Assembly (NCBI RefSeq): GCF_032399705.1 | Contig: NZ_CP135922.1 | Coordinates: 1,054,001 to 1,118,000, forward strand | Source of the DNA: Paenibacillus sp. BIC5C1 | GTDB lineage: Bacteria; Bacillota; Bacilli; Paenibacillales; Paenibacillaceae | DNA: 64,000 nucleotides | Direction of reading: 5' to 3' | In this document: one piece after another, positions 26,827 through 36,873 of the stretch | How positions within the stretch are numbered: the stretch's first letter is position 1 | How the letters are laid out: the number at the start of each line of letters is the position of its first letter | Made by a program: the position numbers and the translations under genes | The notes under the pieces: model-generated | Told to the model about the DNA's origin: nothing | Database searches by the model: none | What the model saw: only the letters and a program-made list of their open reading frames with translations

Positions 26827-28596
26827 TTATGCCTTCACGTGTGATTTGACATCCAACTGCAACAGGGAGAAACCGTACGCGTCTAGGTCCAGCTTCAGCT
26901 TGTTCTGCTGAGTTTCCCGAGTTGTGGCTGAGAATACATTACGCCAAGTTCCTTGGTGTAGTGGCAACTCCAAACTGCGTGGTTCTTCACTTGCATTCAG
27001 GACGAGTACGAATTGTTCCCCCGTATCCTGATTCTTGCGTCCGATGGCAATGCACGGGTCTCCGGCTTCCGCATAAATCATTGTGATGTCCGCACTGCGC
27101 AATGCAGCGTGTTGTTTACGCAGGGCAATGGCTTGGGTGAAGAATTCGAGCAGATCCTTGTTCTGCTTCTGTTCGTCCCACTCCATACATTTGCGACAAC
27201 CTGGATCATAGCCACCATCCAGTCCTACCTCGTCGCCATAGTAAATACAAGGAGCGCCTGGGTACGTAAGCAGCAGAATGACTGCTAGCTTCATTTTGCG
27301 TACATCCCCTTCACACACGGTGAGCAGTCTTGGCGTGTCATGACTGCCGAGCAGGTTGAAGGCCGCTTCGGTTACAGGCTGTGAATACGCAGCCAGCAGT
27401 TTGCCAACCTCGTTGGCAAATCCGAGGCCGTCCAGCTTGCCAAGCACAGCGTAATCCATGACTGAATTCGTGAAAGGGTAGTTCATGACTGCATCAAACT
27501 GATCCCCCTGCAGCCACATGATGGAATCATGCCAGATTTCGCCGAGAAGATAGGCATCCGGGTTAAGTGATTTGACCGTTTGTCGGAATTCACGCCAGAA
27601 TTGATGGTCTACCTCATTGGCAACATCCAGCCTCCAACCGTCGATACCCATATCCTGAATCCAGTAACGGGCCACCTCCAGCAAATATTCCTTAACCTCG
27701 GGATGTTCCGTGTTCAGTTTGGGCATAAGGGGTTCAAAGGCAAAGGTATCATATGTGGGGATACCGTCTTCGATACGTGCTGGCCATTCTCTGACATGGA
27801 ACCAATCCGCATAACGGGAAGCAGCCCCTTTTTCAAGCACATCCGCGAATGGAAGAAATTCTCTACCGGAGTGGTTAAATACCGCGTCCAGAACTACCCG
27901 TATGCCGCGTGCATGGCATGCATCCACAAGCTCCTTCAATTTCTCATTGGTGCCAAAGTGGGGATCAACCCTCAGGTAGTCTGCGGTATTGTACTTATGG
28001 TTGGTTGTAGCCTGGAACACCGGGCAGAAATAAATGGCGTTAATGCCAAGTGCGCTCAGATGATCAAGGTGATCCAGAACTCCTTGTAAATCACCTCCGA
28101 AAAAATTGACAGGTGTCGGTTCACCGCCCCAGGGTTCAGCATTCTTCGGACTGATAGACGGATCACCATTGGCAAAACGTTCAGGGAAGATCTGATAGAA
28201 TACAGCATCCTTAACCCAAGCAGGTGCCTCGAAGAAATCCACCGGATTCATAAATGGAAAATCGAAAAATTCCAACGGATGATCAGGCAAAGCCTGCTCG
28301 AATCCCCGTTCCGTCATCCAGACCGATTCCTCTCCCTCGATCAGTTGGAAGCCGTAGCGTAATCTGCGGTAGGGTGGTTGCGCTTCCACTTCCCAATAAT
28401 CGAACAAGGCATCACGGGCAAAGATTCGCATCGGAAGGTGGAGGACCGTACGATCCCATGCATATTTATCCCCGATGATGGCGATAACAGCATCCAGATC
28501 GCCCCGCTTGGAACGTAGCCTCAGGTGCATGGTGGAACGGTCATATACGTAGGACCAATTCATTTTGGGACGATGATAAATAGCTTCAAGTAACAT
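26827..28596 (-). CDS. Cyclomaltodextrinase/neopullulanase (GH13_20), cytosolic
   Basis: A 589-residue enzyme of the cyclomaltodextrinase-neopullulanase-maltogenic amylase group. The N-terminal ~120 residues are the CBM34-like domain used in dimer formation (AIYHRPKMNWSYVYDRSTMH). The GH13 barrel carries the nucleophile Asp in GWRLDVANEVD, the acid/base Glu in YLLGEIWHD and the third Asp in LLGSHDTPR. There is no signal peptide, so it opens imported cyclodextrins and maltodextrins inside the cell. ATG 28596 is chosen because AAGGAG lies 8 bases ahead; an in-frame GTG at 28605 overlaps that site. A strong hairpin with a T-run lies 45 bases upstream. Confidence 0.92.
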   Translation of the reverse strand: MLLEAIYHRPKMNWSYVYDRSTMHLRLRSKRGDLDAVIAIIGDKYAWDRTVLHLPMRIFARDALFDYWEVEAQPPYRRLRYGFQLIEGEESVWMTERGFEQALPDHPLEFFDFPFMNPVDFFEAPAWVKDAVFYQIFPERFANGDPSISPKNAEPWGGEPTPVNFFGGDLQGVLDHLDHLSALGINAIYFCPVFQATTNHKYNTADYLRVDPHFGTNEKLKELVDACHARGIRVVLDAVFNHSGREFLPFADVLEKGAASRYADWFHVREWPARIEDGIPTYDTFAFEPLMPKLNTEHPEVKEYLLEVARYWIQDMGIDGWRLDVANEVDHQFWREFRQTVKSLNPDAYLLGEIWHDSIMWLQGDQFDAVMNYPFTNSVMDYAVLGKLDGLGFANEVGKLLAAYSQPVTEAAFNLLGSHDTPRLLTVCEGDVRKMKLAVILLLTYPGAPCIYYGDEVGLDGGYDPGCRKCMEWDEQKQNKDLLEFFTQAIALRKQHAALRSADITMIYAEAGDPCIAIGRKNQDTGEQFVLVLNASEEPRSLELPLHQGTWRNVFSATTRETQQNKLKLDLDAYGFSLLQLDVKSHVKA

Positions 28597-28640
28597 AGCA
28601 TTCACTCCTTATCTGGGATGGATAATATGGCTATAAACGC

Positions 28641-28680
28641 AAAAAAGGCACAACCCCAATGTTCACGAGGTTGTACCTTT
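28641..28680 (-). terminator. Rho-independent terminator just upstream of the neopullulanase start
   Basis: On the minus strand AAAGGTACAACC pairs with GGTTGTGCCTTT and runs into six T residues. It may end the transcript of the upstream secreted-protein gene. Because TATAAT-like boxes (28710-28715 and 28699-28704, minus strand) lie upstream of it and little room remains below it, it could also act as an attenuator in the neopullulanase leader. Confidence 0.75.
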
Positions 28681-28796
28681 CGGCAGCATAGCCTTTTGAT
28701 TATAGTGCTATTATACGAACTAAATTGGAAAAAGAAAACACTTTTTTTTCCTGAAAAGATGAGTTGAATTCATCGTTTAATTTTGGGTACTATTAT

Positions 28797-29378
28797 TTAA
28801 AAATCATACCCAAGCTTATTGGCATAAGCAGAAATTTCTTTGTGATATTTCTCGATACTTTTCTTGCCGGTATCAATTTTGGCATTGGCTTGTTTCAGGA
28901 CAGCGCTGTTTACCGTTGTTTTGGAGACAGCCTTTTTAGCGAGTTGGAATCCTTCAAGCTGTGTATAACTACCTTTGATCAAGTTGGCATGGATTTTTTG
29001 CAGTTCCGCATTTTGCGGTTTAATCAGCTTCAGCTTGGAAACATATTTGGTGTAGTTAGGAATCGCTGTGTTGGTCAATTTCAGGAAAACGGACTTGCGA
29101 TTGGAAGATGTAATGTAGAATCCTCCTCCCAAGGCGTTGAAGGCTTTCTCTTCATATACCGATGCGGTATCCAACTGATCCAGGTAGTTGAGGAAATCTT
29201 CCTCTTCGGCTGTAGGGATCGGTTCTTGTTCTGACGTGTCAACTTCTTCGTAGTATTCGTCTTCCGAATATGTAGTAGTTGAGTCATCCGCAGCAGCGGC
29301 ATAGGACCCTGCAGGTGCGAATACTCCGCCGAGCAAAACAAAACTCATAATGATTGATAGTACCCATGATTTCTTCAC
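28797..29378 (-). CDS. Secreted protein of unknown function
   Basis: A 193-residue protein with a clear signal peptide (MKKSWVLSIIMSFVLLGGVF, cleavage probably after AAA near residue 29). An acidic, Tyr/Glu-rich linker follows, then a lysine-rich helical region that may pack as a small helical bundle. I do not recognise a family with a known role. It stands alone on the minus strand and ends 116 bases before a terminator hairpin. Confidence 0.75.
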   Translation of the reverse strand: MKKSWVLSIIMSFVLLGGVFAPAGSYAAAADDSTTTYSEDEYYEEVDTSEQEPIPTAEEEDFLNYLDQLDTASVYEEKAFNALGGGFYITSSNRKSVFLKLTNTAIPNYTKYVSKLKLIKPQNAELQKIHANLIKGSYTQLEGFQLAKKAVSKTTVNSAVLKQANAKIDTGKKSIEKYHKEISAYANKLGYDF

Positions 29379-29538
29379 GTTCTAATTTCCCCTATCTATA
29401 TATGTGATATTATTCCAATGGATAATCTAACATAGCACGACAAGAAATTACAGGAATCAATTGACAAAGATGGAATCTATGAATAGCGATAAAAGGTTAT
29501 AATAACGTTGTGAATCAACAAAAAGGGAGGAAATTTTG

Positions 29539-30696
29539 ATGACTGTTGAACGTTTTCATATTCATGTCTCTGATGAGATTTTGGACGATTTGCAATATCG
29601 GCTGCATCACATCCGTTGGCCAGATCAATTGGTAGACTCCGGCTGGGAGCGAGGAACTGATCTCAGTTATTTAAAATCACTTGTCTCTTATTGGAGAGAT
29701 CATTATGACTGGCGAGCACAAGAGTCCAGGTTGAATCAATTTTCCCAGTTTCGTTGCCAGTTGGATGGGGTGGATGTGCACTTCGTACATGAGCGTGGTA
29801 AAGGGCCTAACCCTCTGCCGATTATTCTTACCCATGGATGGCCCGATAGCTACCTTCGTTATCAAAAGATTATCCCTCTCCTGACCGATCCTGCGAGTTA
29901 TGGAGGTAATCCGGAGGATTCTTTTGATGTCATTGTGCCTTCACTGCCTGGATTCGGATTCTCTAGTCGCCCTGACCAACCTGGCTTCAACAATTCTCGT
30001 GTCTCCCAGATGTGGGCCAAACTAATGACCAAAGAATTAGGCTACAACAAATTCGCTGCTGCTGGTGGAGATATTGGCTCTGGCGTTACACGTTATCTGG
30101 CATCGAATAATCCTGAACTTCTAGTTGGAATCCACTTAACGGATATTGGTATCATAAGAGATCTTTTATCTTCCCAGGATGAGGCAGAACGCTCAGAGGA
30201 AGAACGAGAGTACAAGAAAAATGCTTCAACATGGATTTCACAAGAAGGGGGTTATATGTCCATTCAATCAACCAAACCTCAGACACTTGCGTACGGACTT
30301 TCCGATTCGCCGGTAGGTTTGGCCGCTTGGATCATTGAGAAATTTCGTGCATGGAGCGACTGTAAAGGTGACCTCAATCAACTATTTAGCAAGGATGAGT
30401 TGCTGACTCATATTATGATCTATTGGGTTACGAATACCATAGGATCATCCACACGTATGTACTACGAAAATTCGCATTCCTTGCCACCACTGGGCCGTAT
30501 AGAAGTTCCGACAGGCATTGCTATATTTCCTGCGGATATCGTGCTGCCGCCCAAGTCTTGGGCGATGCAAAACCTGAACGTAACGCGCTGGACCTCCATG
30601 CCTAGTGGAGGGCATTTTACGGCTTTGGAAGAACCGGAGTTGCTGGCGGATGATATTCGGGCATTCTACAGACCGATTCGAGCAATGAACAATTAA
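29539..30696 (+). CDS. Epoxide hydrolase, microsomal-type
   Basis: A 385-residue alpha/beta hydrolase that opens epoxides to diols. The N-terminal ~110 residues match the epoxide hydrolase N-terminal domain (FHIHVSDEILDDLQYRL, IRWPDQ). The oxyanion-hole motif is HGWPDS at residues 99-104, the nucleophile is Asp178 in GGDIGSG, and the catalytic His359 is in SGGHFTALEEP. GGGAGG stands 8 bases before ATG 29539; a TTG one codon earlier is less likely. The gene is monocistronic. Confidence 0.92.
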   Translation: MTVERFHIHVSDEILDDLQYRLHHIRWPDQLVDSGWERGTDLSYLKSLVSYWRDHYDWRAQESRLNQFSQFRCQLDGVDVHFVHERGKGPNPLPIILTHGWPDSYLRYQKIIPLLTDPASYGGNPEDSFDVIVPSLPGFGFSSRPDQPGFNNSRVSQMWAKLMTKELGYNKFAAAGGDIGSGVTRYLASNNPELLVGIHLTDIGIIRDLLSSQDEAERSEEEREYKKNASTWISQEGGYMSIQSTKPQTLAYGLSDSPVGLAAWIIEKFRAWSDCKGDLNQLFSKDELLTHIMIYWVTNTIGSSTRMYYENSHSLPPLGRIEVPTGIAIFPADIVLPPKSWAMQNLNVTRWTSMPSGGHFTALEEPELLADDIRAFYRPIRAMNN

Positions 30697-30721
30697 TGTA
30701 GTTATATATAGTTGAATTCAT

Positions 30722-30761
30722 AAGGTCCCGACTTGGATATCTAAAAGCGGGATCTTTTTTT
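30722..30761 (+). terminator. Terminator after the epoxide hydrolase gene
   Basis: AAGGTCCCG pairs with CGGGATCTT (one G-T pair) and a T-run follows. Confidence 0.82.
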
Positions 30762-30811
30762 CTTGAATCTGCTCAAAAAGTGACGTACAGAGGCGGTCAG
30801 ATGATATAATC

Positions 30812-30862
30812 GGGTGAAGTGTTATTGTCTCACCAAGTTATTTTCGAAAAGGTTTTCGGAAA
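30812..30862 (+). promoter_or_regulatory. Extended -10 promoter and palindrome upstream of the GH2 gene
   Basis: TGATATAAT (30812-30820) is an extended -10 box, with no good -35. About 20 bases downstream, TTTTCGAAAA (30841-30850) and TTTTCGGAAA (30853-30862) form an inverted repeat with one mismatch, a possible operator of an unknown regulator. Confidence 0.45.
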
Positions 30863-30919
30863 ATAGTCTGTTTTTGTTTGTAACCGCAATCATAATACAC
30901 ACAGAAAGTGAGAGCTGAG

Positions 30920-33900
30920 ATGAATCAGAAAAAGCTTTTTACGGATGGATGGCAATTTGCGAAAAGTAAGCTGGAAGTTACGGAGTCTGCGGGATTAACG
31001 TTTGAACCGGTTGAGCTTCCTCATGATTGGCTGATCTATAATACGCTTGAATTGTATGAGGACAGCATCGGATGGTATCGCAAGACATTCCCATATACGA
31101 AGGATGACCAGCAGCTTCTGCTTTGCTTTGACGGGGTGTATATGGATTCTTCCGTATATGTAAACGGTCAGCTTGTTGGAGAGTGGAAATACGGCTATTC
31201 GGCTTTTGAGCATGAGATCACGAGTGCTTTGGTGGAAGGTGACAACGAAATTGTAGTCAAAGTTGTGCATCAGAGTCCCAACAGCAGATGGTATTCGGGG
31301 GCTGGAATTTATCGCAATGTGTGGCTCAAAACGAGAGATCGGAATTATATCGTCACAGATGGTACCTATGTATCCATTCAGCAGCAGCCAGAAGGTTGGC
31401 AGGTTGAGGTGGATACGGAGCTAAGTCTCAATCAGAACGCACAACTTGTGCACACGATTTGGTATAAGGGTAATCAGATCTTTTCCAGCAAAGCGGACGT
31501 TACAGCTGCAGCGGGTAAAGACACCGGACATGAAGAGATACAATCCAACACCCAACAGCTGACGGTCGATCTTCCGAAGTTATGGAGCCCGGATGAACCG
31601 AATCTGTATGATCTGGTAACGGAACTTCAATTAGCTACAGGTGAGCAGGGCTATGAGACAATCGAGTCCGTCACACAGCGGATTGGCTTCAGGGATATCA
31701 AGCTGGATGCGAGCGAAGGATTCCACCTGAATGGGGTCAAGATGAAGCTGAACGGTGTGTGTGAACACCATGATCTCGGTGCGCTTGGGGCTGCTTTTAA
31801 CCTGACGGCACTGCGCAGAAGATTTGTGCTGTTGAAAGAAATGGGCGTTAACGCCATTCGGACCGCTCATAACATGCCTGCCAAAGAGTTCATGGAACTT
31901 GCGGATGAGATGGGTATGCTGATCGTTTCGGAAGCGTTCGATATGTGGGAGAGAGCCAAGACCCCTTACGACTATGCGAGATTTTTCCCGGAATGGGCAC
32001 ATACTGATGTGAAGAGCTGGGTGAAGCGTGACCGTAACCATGCAAGTCTGATCATGTGGAGTATCGGCAACGAAATTTACGATACCCATGCGGATGAGCG
32101 GGGCCAAGAAGTAACCCGCATGCTGATGGATTATGTACTGGAATTTGATCCAAAAGGCAATGCAGGTGTGACGATCGGTTCGAACTACATGCCGTGGGAA
32201 AACGCACAAAAATGCGCTGATATCGTGAAGCTCGCAGGATATAACTACGCGGAGAAATACTACGACAAGCATCATGAGGAACATCCAGACTGGATTATCT
32301 ATGGTAGTGAAACCTCGTCTGTGGTGCAGAGCCGTGGGATCTATCACTTCCCGTTTGAGCAATCCATACTGGCAGACGATGATGAGCAGTGCTCGGCTTT
32401 GGGCAACAGTACAACAAGCTGGGGCGCAAAGTCAGCAGAATATTGCATTTTGGCAGAACGAGATACGCCGTATTCCTTGGGGCAGTTCCTGTGGACGGGA
32501 TTCGATTATATTGGAGAACCAACACCGTATCATACGAAGAATTCATATTTTGGACAGCTGGATACAGCAACGTTCCCGAAAGATTCCTACTATATTTACC
32601 AAGCAGCCTGGACGGATTATAAGAAAAGTCCGATGGTTCACCTGTTCCCTTACTGGGATTTCAGCCCGGGTCAGCTGATTGATGTACGCGTGTGCAGTAA
32701 TGCGCCGAAGATTGAATTGCAGCTGAATGGCAAAACAATCGGCACGTATGATATCGACCATGCAAAGGGAACCCAGCTGGCAGGCTGGTGGAAAGTGCCA
32801 TATGAAGAGGGCGAGCTCAAAGCGATCGCTTATGATGAGAACGGTAACGTAATTGCAACGGATGTGCAAAAATCCTATACAGATGCGAAGAAGATTCGTC
32901 TGCAAGCCGATCGGGAGCAGCTGCAAGCAGACGGTACTGATCTGATTTTCGTGGAAATTCAAGTGGAAGATGAAGCAGGCAATCCCGTGCAAAATGCAAA
33001 CAACCGTGTGCAGGTCCAAGTGACAGGTGCAGGTCGTCTGCTCGGTCTCGATAACGGGGACAGCACGGACTATGATCCATACAAAGGACTGAGCAGAAGG
33101 CTATTCAGCGGCAAGCTGATGGCAATCATCGGGGCAACGAACGAATCGGGAACGGTGAAGATCGAGGTGACCTCGGAAGGATTGCAAAGTGCAGCTGCCG
33201 AGTTCGAATCACGAGCTGTTGCAGGTGCAGGAGATCGTACCAATGGGGCATCCGAGGCTGCCGTTGCTGGTCAGGAGCAAAACGTACTCATGAGTAATAC
33301 GGAACGTCCGGTTCTGACGGGACGCGCGTTAGAGATTCCTTTGCGGAAAATCGAAATGATCAGCGAAGGTGGACAGCTATTCGATCCATCGAAACAGCAA
33401 ATGACGGTGAAAGCCAAGCTGTATCCGGAGAACACATCCTATCGGGATATTGATTGGGCCGTTGTGAACGATGCGGGGATTGAATCCAACATTGCCAAGG
33501 TCGAAGCCAATGGCCTGGAGGTCAACGTATCCGCTCTGGGCGATGGGGAATTCCGTCTTCGTGCGACAAGCAGTAACGGTACCGATAAAACGAAACTGAT
33601 CTCCCAACTGGAGTTCAAAGCAACGGGTCTGGGCACGGCTTACAAAGATCCGTACGGCTTCATTACGGGCGGGCTGTACGATTACACCAAAGGGGATGTC
33701 GGTAACGGCAATGAACGCGGGGTAGCGACAAGCCGTGATGGGGAGACACATGTGGGCTTCCGCAATATCGACTTCGGGCCATACGGCTCCGACACGATTA
33801 CGATTCCAATCTTTGCGTTGTCCAGTGAAGAGTACTTCATTCAGATCTGGGAAGGTATGCCGGATGAAGAGGGAAGTACACTGCTGGCAGATGTGGTGTA

Positions 33901-34402
33901 TGACAAAGAATCCAGATGGAATGTATATCAGGAAGAGACGTATCATCTGTCCAAGCGGCTGAGCGGGATTACGTCGATCTGTTTTGTACTGAAGCAGAAG
34001 ATTCATATCAAAGGCTTCTCATTCGAGCGCCAAAGCCGCGCATTTGAGCAGAATACGGCTGCATCATGCGATCATCTCTACGGGGATACGTTCAAGATCG
34101 AGGGTGATCATGTCGAGGGGATCGGAAACAATGTGTCGCTGGAGTTTGAAAATATGGACTTCACAACAGAAGGCACGTCCAAGCTTGTGATCTATGGACG
34201 TTCGCCGATTGATAAAAACACGATTCATATCCGCTTTGCAGGTGAGGACGGACAGAGCAATCAACTGGTGGAGTTCACACAGTCCGATGGATATGAGGAA
34301 CGCGTGTTTGAGCTTGAGCAGGTGAAAGGTGTGCAGAAGGTGACCTTTATTTTCCTGCCGGGTAGTCAGTTTGACTTTGGCTGGTTCCGGTTCGAGAAGT
34401 AA
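30920..34402 (+). CDS. Glycoside hydrolase family 2, beta-galactosidase-like
   Basis: A large GH2 enzyme of 1160 residues. The N-terminal sugar-binding domain (ELPHDWLIYNTLELYEDSIG, WYSGAGIYRNVWL) and immunoglobulin-like domain precede the TIM barrel, in which the acid/base is Glu385 (WSIGNEIYD) and the nucleophile Glu464 (YGSETSS). DUF4982-type and Ig-like domains follow (residues ~570-750), and two beta-sandwich, carbohydrate-binding-like domains form the last ~220 residues. There is no signal peptide. It likely removes terminal galactose or a related sugar from plant oligosaccharides. ATG 30920 is used; an in-frame GTG at 30908 is possible and the ribosome-binding site is weak. Confidence 0.88.
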   Translation: MNQKKLFTDGWQFAKSKLEVTESAGLTFEPVELPHDWLIYNTLELYEDSIGWYRKTFPYTKDDQQLLLCFDGVYMDSSVYVNGQLVGEWKYGYSAFEHEITSALVEGDNEIVVKVVHQSPNSRWYSGAGIYRNVWLKTRDRNYIVTDGTYVSIQQQPEGWQVEVDTELSLNQNAQLVHTIWYKGNQIFSSKADVTAAAGKDTGHEEIQSNTQQLTVDLPKLWSPDEPNLYDLVTELQLATGEQGYETIESVTQRIGFRDIKLDASEGFHLNGVKMKLNGVCEHHDLGALGAAFNLTALRRRFVLLKEMGVNAIRTAHNMPAKEFMELADEMGMLIVSEAFDMWERAKTPYDYARFFPEWAHTDVKSWVKRDRNHASLIMWSIGNEIYDTHADERGQEVTRMLMDYVLEFDPKGNAGVTIGSNYMPWENAQKCADIVKLAGYNYAEKYYDKHHEEHPDWIIYGSETSSVVQSRGIYHFPFEQSILADDDEQCSALGNSTTSWGAKSAEYCILAERDTPYSLGQFLWTGFDYIGEPTPYHTKNSYFGQLDTATFPKDSYYIYQAAWTDYKKSPMVHLFPYWDFSPGQLIDVRVCSNAPKIELQLNGKTIGTYDIDHAKGTQLAGWWKVPYEEGELKAIAYDENGNVIATDVQKSYTDAKKIRLQADREQLQADGTDLIFVEIQVEDEAGNPVQNANNRVQVQVTGAGRLLGLDNGDSTDYDPYKGLSRRLFSGKLMAIIGATNESGTVKIEVTSEGLQSAAAEFESRAVAGAGDRTNGASEAAVAGQEQNVLMSNTERPVLTGRALEIPLRKIEMISEGGQLFDPSKQQMTVKAKLYPENTSYRDIDWAVVNDAGIESNIAKVEANGLEVNVSALGDGEFRLRATSSNGTDKTKLISQLEFKATGLGTAYKDPYGFITGGLYDYTKGDVGNGNERGVATSRDGETHVGFRNIDFGPYGSDTITIPIFALSSEEYFIQIWEGMPDEEGSTLLADVVYDKESRWNVYQEETYHLSKRLSGITSICFVLKQKIHIKGFSFERQSRAFEQNTAASCDHLYGDTFKIEGDHVEGIGNNVSLEFENMDFTTEGTSKLVIYGRSPIDKNTIHIRFAGEDGQSNQLVEFTQSDGYEERVFELEQVKGVQKVTFIFLPGSQFDFGWFRFEK

Positions 34403-34478
34403 GATGCATGATGTCCAGTAAGTGAAACGTACATTCCATTGCTCCAACGGATGGAGAGCTGTGGGTGCTAAAAGAGCA

Positions 34479-34538
34479 ATCCCCTTCAAGTATACGGTGT
34501 TCGTTAAGAACAAGACGTTTATCTGAAGGGGATTTTTT
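34479..34538 (+). terminator. Terminator after the GH2 gene
   Basis: AATCCCCTTCA pairs perfectly with TGAAGGGGATT, with a second small helix in the loop, and six T residues follow. Confidence 0.85.
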
Positions 34539-34578
34539 CTTATGTTAAAGGGATTCATTTGGTGTTAAAGCGACTCGT

Positions 34579-36147
34579 TTAGCGTCCTGAATCTTTCTTA
34601 TCAGCATCGTCAATGGTCAGCATAGCTCTCTCAGAATCCCAGGATACGTTCAATCCCAAACCACGCAATACCTCAAAAGGCACTGTAGTTGCTCCCGAGT
34701 AATTATTTATGGGTTCAGGTATCTGTATGACTCGCTCCTCAGATGCATCTGCTGAAGTTATAACATATTGTGTTTCGTTAGGGCGGATTGTGATTGTCCG
34801 ATTGTTATATTTCAACGTATAGTGGTTCAGGCTACCTTCCACCTGATGAATCTCAAATTTTGCTCCGATTGCTGTGGCGATGGCTTTGATTGGCAGTTGC
34901 ACAGTCTTAGGCGTTTCAACAGCGGCATACATTGACTGGAACAGATCACCGTTCAGATATACATCTGTGCCAATCTTGGCTTGAACGGGTTTGTAGACCA
35001 TTCCTCCAGATGACGTTGCAGGTGCACCCGCTTCCTCGTATTTATCACTTCCCCAGCCCCAGACGGTTCCATCCGAGGATAAGGCAAGACTATGGTAATA
35101 TCCTGCTGAAATATCGGTAATACCGGATAAATGGTTTACTTTTCCTTCTTTACCGTTCACGCTCCTTCCGTAGCTGTACACCTCACCGGATGTTGTGAGT
35201 AATAATATATATTGCGAATTTCCATCCATCTTCTTCACTTTGAAGTCGTAATCAAAAGCGAATGCTTTCCCTGTGTCGTCCAAACCCCAGACTTTCCCGT
35301 TCTTATCCAGTGCAAGCAAGGATGTATCTATACTTTTAATCGAAGATATGTCGGTTACACCTTTTATCTTGGTTGGTTTGGATTGGACTTGACCGGGTTG
35401 GTCAGGCTCGTTCCACGTCCATACGGAGCCATCTTTCTTTAGGGCATATCCATGCAAACCTACGGATCCGATCTGGATGACATCTTTCAGTCCGCTGATC
35501 GCATGCGGTTTACGTACGAGATCTGAATCGCTTCCTTGAGCGGTAGGGCGCTGCCATGACCAGACTGTCCCGTTCTGGAGAAGGGCGACGGTCAAAGAGC
35601 CAGTCACTACATCCTTCGCAGAGTTGATGCTTTCGACTTTGCTTGGTAGTTTGCCAGCACCCCACTCCCAGACCGTTCCATCTGCCTGAACTGCTGCGTT
35701 GATTCCACCACCGGCGGCTGAAATAGCTATTACATTAGATAGTTCCGGTACGCGGATGGGACTAAATGTATGACGATATCGAATGTTCTCGCTCACACCC
35801 AGCTCTCCCAACAAATTGCGGCCCCAGGTCCAGACCGAACCATCACTTCTCAAGGCGACTGTGTAATAATAAGCTCCCTCTACAGCGGTATAGTGGAGTT
35901 TCTTCTCTGAGTTTACTGCATTCGATTGAACAGAAGTGTTACTGGCGGAACGCTGTACGTTAGGGGCTGCGTGAGTCGTTGGCTCAGCTGTCAGCTCCAA
36001 CAACAAGCTGGACGCAACTAGTGCTGCAGCCATTGCAATGGCGAATCGTCGGGACGATTTACTTTTACTATTAGGTCTATGATTCAAGCGTGAAGTGGGA
36101 CGTCGTTTTTCTTTTGCTATGTCATCGGATGGGTTAGCCAAACGCAT
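34579..36147 (-). CDS. RCC1-repeat protein with C-terminal stalk (copper amine oxidase N-like) domain, exported
   Basis: A 522-residue protein. After a basic, Ser/Arg-rich head there is one membrane or signal segment (residues ~35-60). Residues ~85-385 contain about six RCC1-type repeats, seen as recurring ALxxDGxVWxWG (ALRSDGSVWTWG, ALKKDGSVWTWN, ALSSDGTVWGWG), which build a beta-propeller. Residues ~400-515 match the copper amine oxidase N-terminal-like stalk domain (GDLFQSMYAAVETPKTVQLP, TTVPFEVLRGLGLNVSWD). Such two-part surface proteins are common in Paenibacillus and probably mediate binding outside the cell. Ligand unknown. Confidence 0.82.
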   Translation of the reverse strand: MRLANPSDDIAKEKRRPTSRLNHRPNSKSKSSRRFAIAMAAALVASSLLLELTAEPTTHAAPNVQRSASNTSVQSNAVNSEKKLHYTAVEGAYYYTVALRSDGSVWTWGRNLLGELGVSENIRYRHTFSPIRVPELSNVIAISAAGGGINAAVQADGTVWEWGAGKLPSKVESINSAKDVVTGSLTVALLQNGTVWSWQRPTAQGSDSDLVRKPHAISGLKDVIQIGSVGLHGYALKKDGSVWTWNEPDQPGQVQSKPTKIKGVTDISSIKSIDTSLLALDKNGKVWGLDDTGKAFAFDYDFKVKKMDGNSQYILLLTTSGEVYSYGRSVNGKEGKVNHLSGITDISAGYYHSLALSSDGTVWGWGSDKYEEAGAPATSSGGMVYKPVQAKIGTDVYLNGDLFQSMYAAVETPKTVQLPIKAIATAIGAKFEIHQVEGSLNHYTLKYNNRTITIRPNETQYVITSADASEERVIQIPEPINNYSGATTVPFEVLRGLGLNVSWDSERAMLTIDDADKKDSGR

Positions 36148-36345
36148 GTGTATCGCCTCTTTTTCAGATGAGATGGAAGTGAAAGATGCATTGTTATATA
36201 AACACTTTATGGAGGGTTGAAGTTACATACAAACGATAAAAATTCCTTTATATTGAAAGTCGGTACTGGGTGTGTTTACGTTATTTCTAACAGCACATAG
36301 GTAACATGTACGGAGACATTAGCGTCTTAAACATGAGGTGATTGG

Positions 36346-36816
36346 ATGAAAAGGGTACTGCTCACGCTTTCGTTAGCGTTAATGATGTTAACAGCCTGTG
36401 AGGCAAACGATCCGACAGTGGATTCTCCAGTGGTTTTGAATTCATTCCCGGAAATTATTGAGCCACATAACCCTGAGCAAGCGGAGCAAAGCGGAGATGT
36501 CGTTGTACTTCTCGAAGGCATGCGGAACAAGGATAAGTGGAATACATTTGTGAAGAATGTGGAGAAGAAGCAGCAGGATCAGGTTCGTGTGACGATGTAT
36601 ACCATCGAAGGTGGGGCCATCATCTATGAATTGATATACGATGGCTCAGTCATTCAATCGACTTATGATAACTCAAGGGATGCCTATGGCTCCAAACAGG
36701 GGATCACGACCAACACCTGCAAAGGGATCGGTACGATGAAGAGTGAGCAAGGACGTGTTTTTAACGTGTTAACCGATTGTGAGAAGGAAGGCAGTACCTT
36801 TTCTATTCCCAAGTGA
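36346..36816 (+). CDS. DUF4362-type lipoprotein
   Basis: A 156-residue lipoprotein. Its signal peptide ends in LTAC (Cys18). The mature part, with NKDKWNTFVKNVEKKQQDQVRV, IIYELIYDGSVIQSTYDNSRD and a closing CKGIGT/LTDCEKE pair of cysteines, matches the DUF4362 family of Bacillales lipoproteins, whose function is unknown. A GAGGTGATTGG site precedes the start. Confidence 0.75.
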   Translation: MKRVLLTLSLALMMLTACEANDPTVDSPVVLNSFPEIIEPHNPEQAEQSGDVVVLLEGMRNKDKWNTFVKNVEKKQQDQVRVTMYTIEGGAIIYELIYDGSVIQSTYDNSRDAYGSKQGITTNTCKGIGTMKSEQGRVFNVLTDCEKEGSTFSIPK

Positions 36817-36873
36817 TGAGAGCGGTATCTAACCGTAAATAGTTGAGCTATGTAATTATTCATGCTGTAAATC

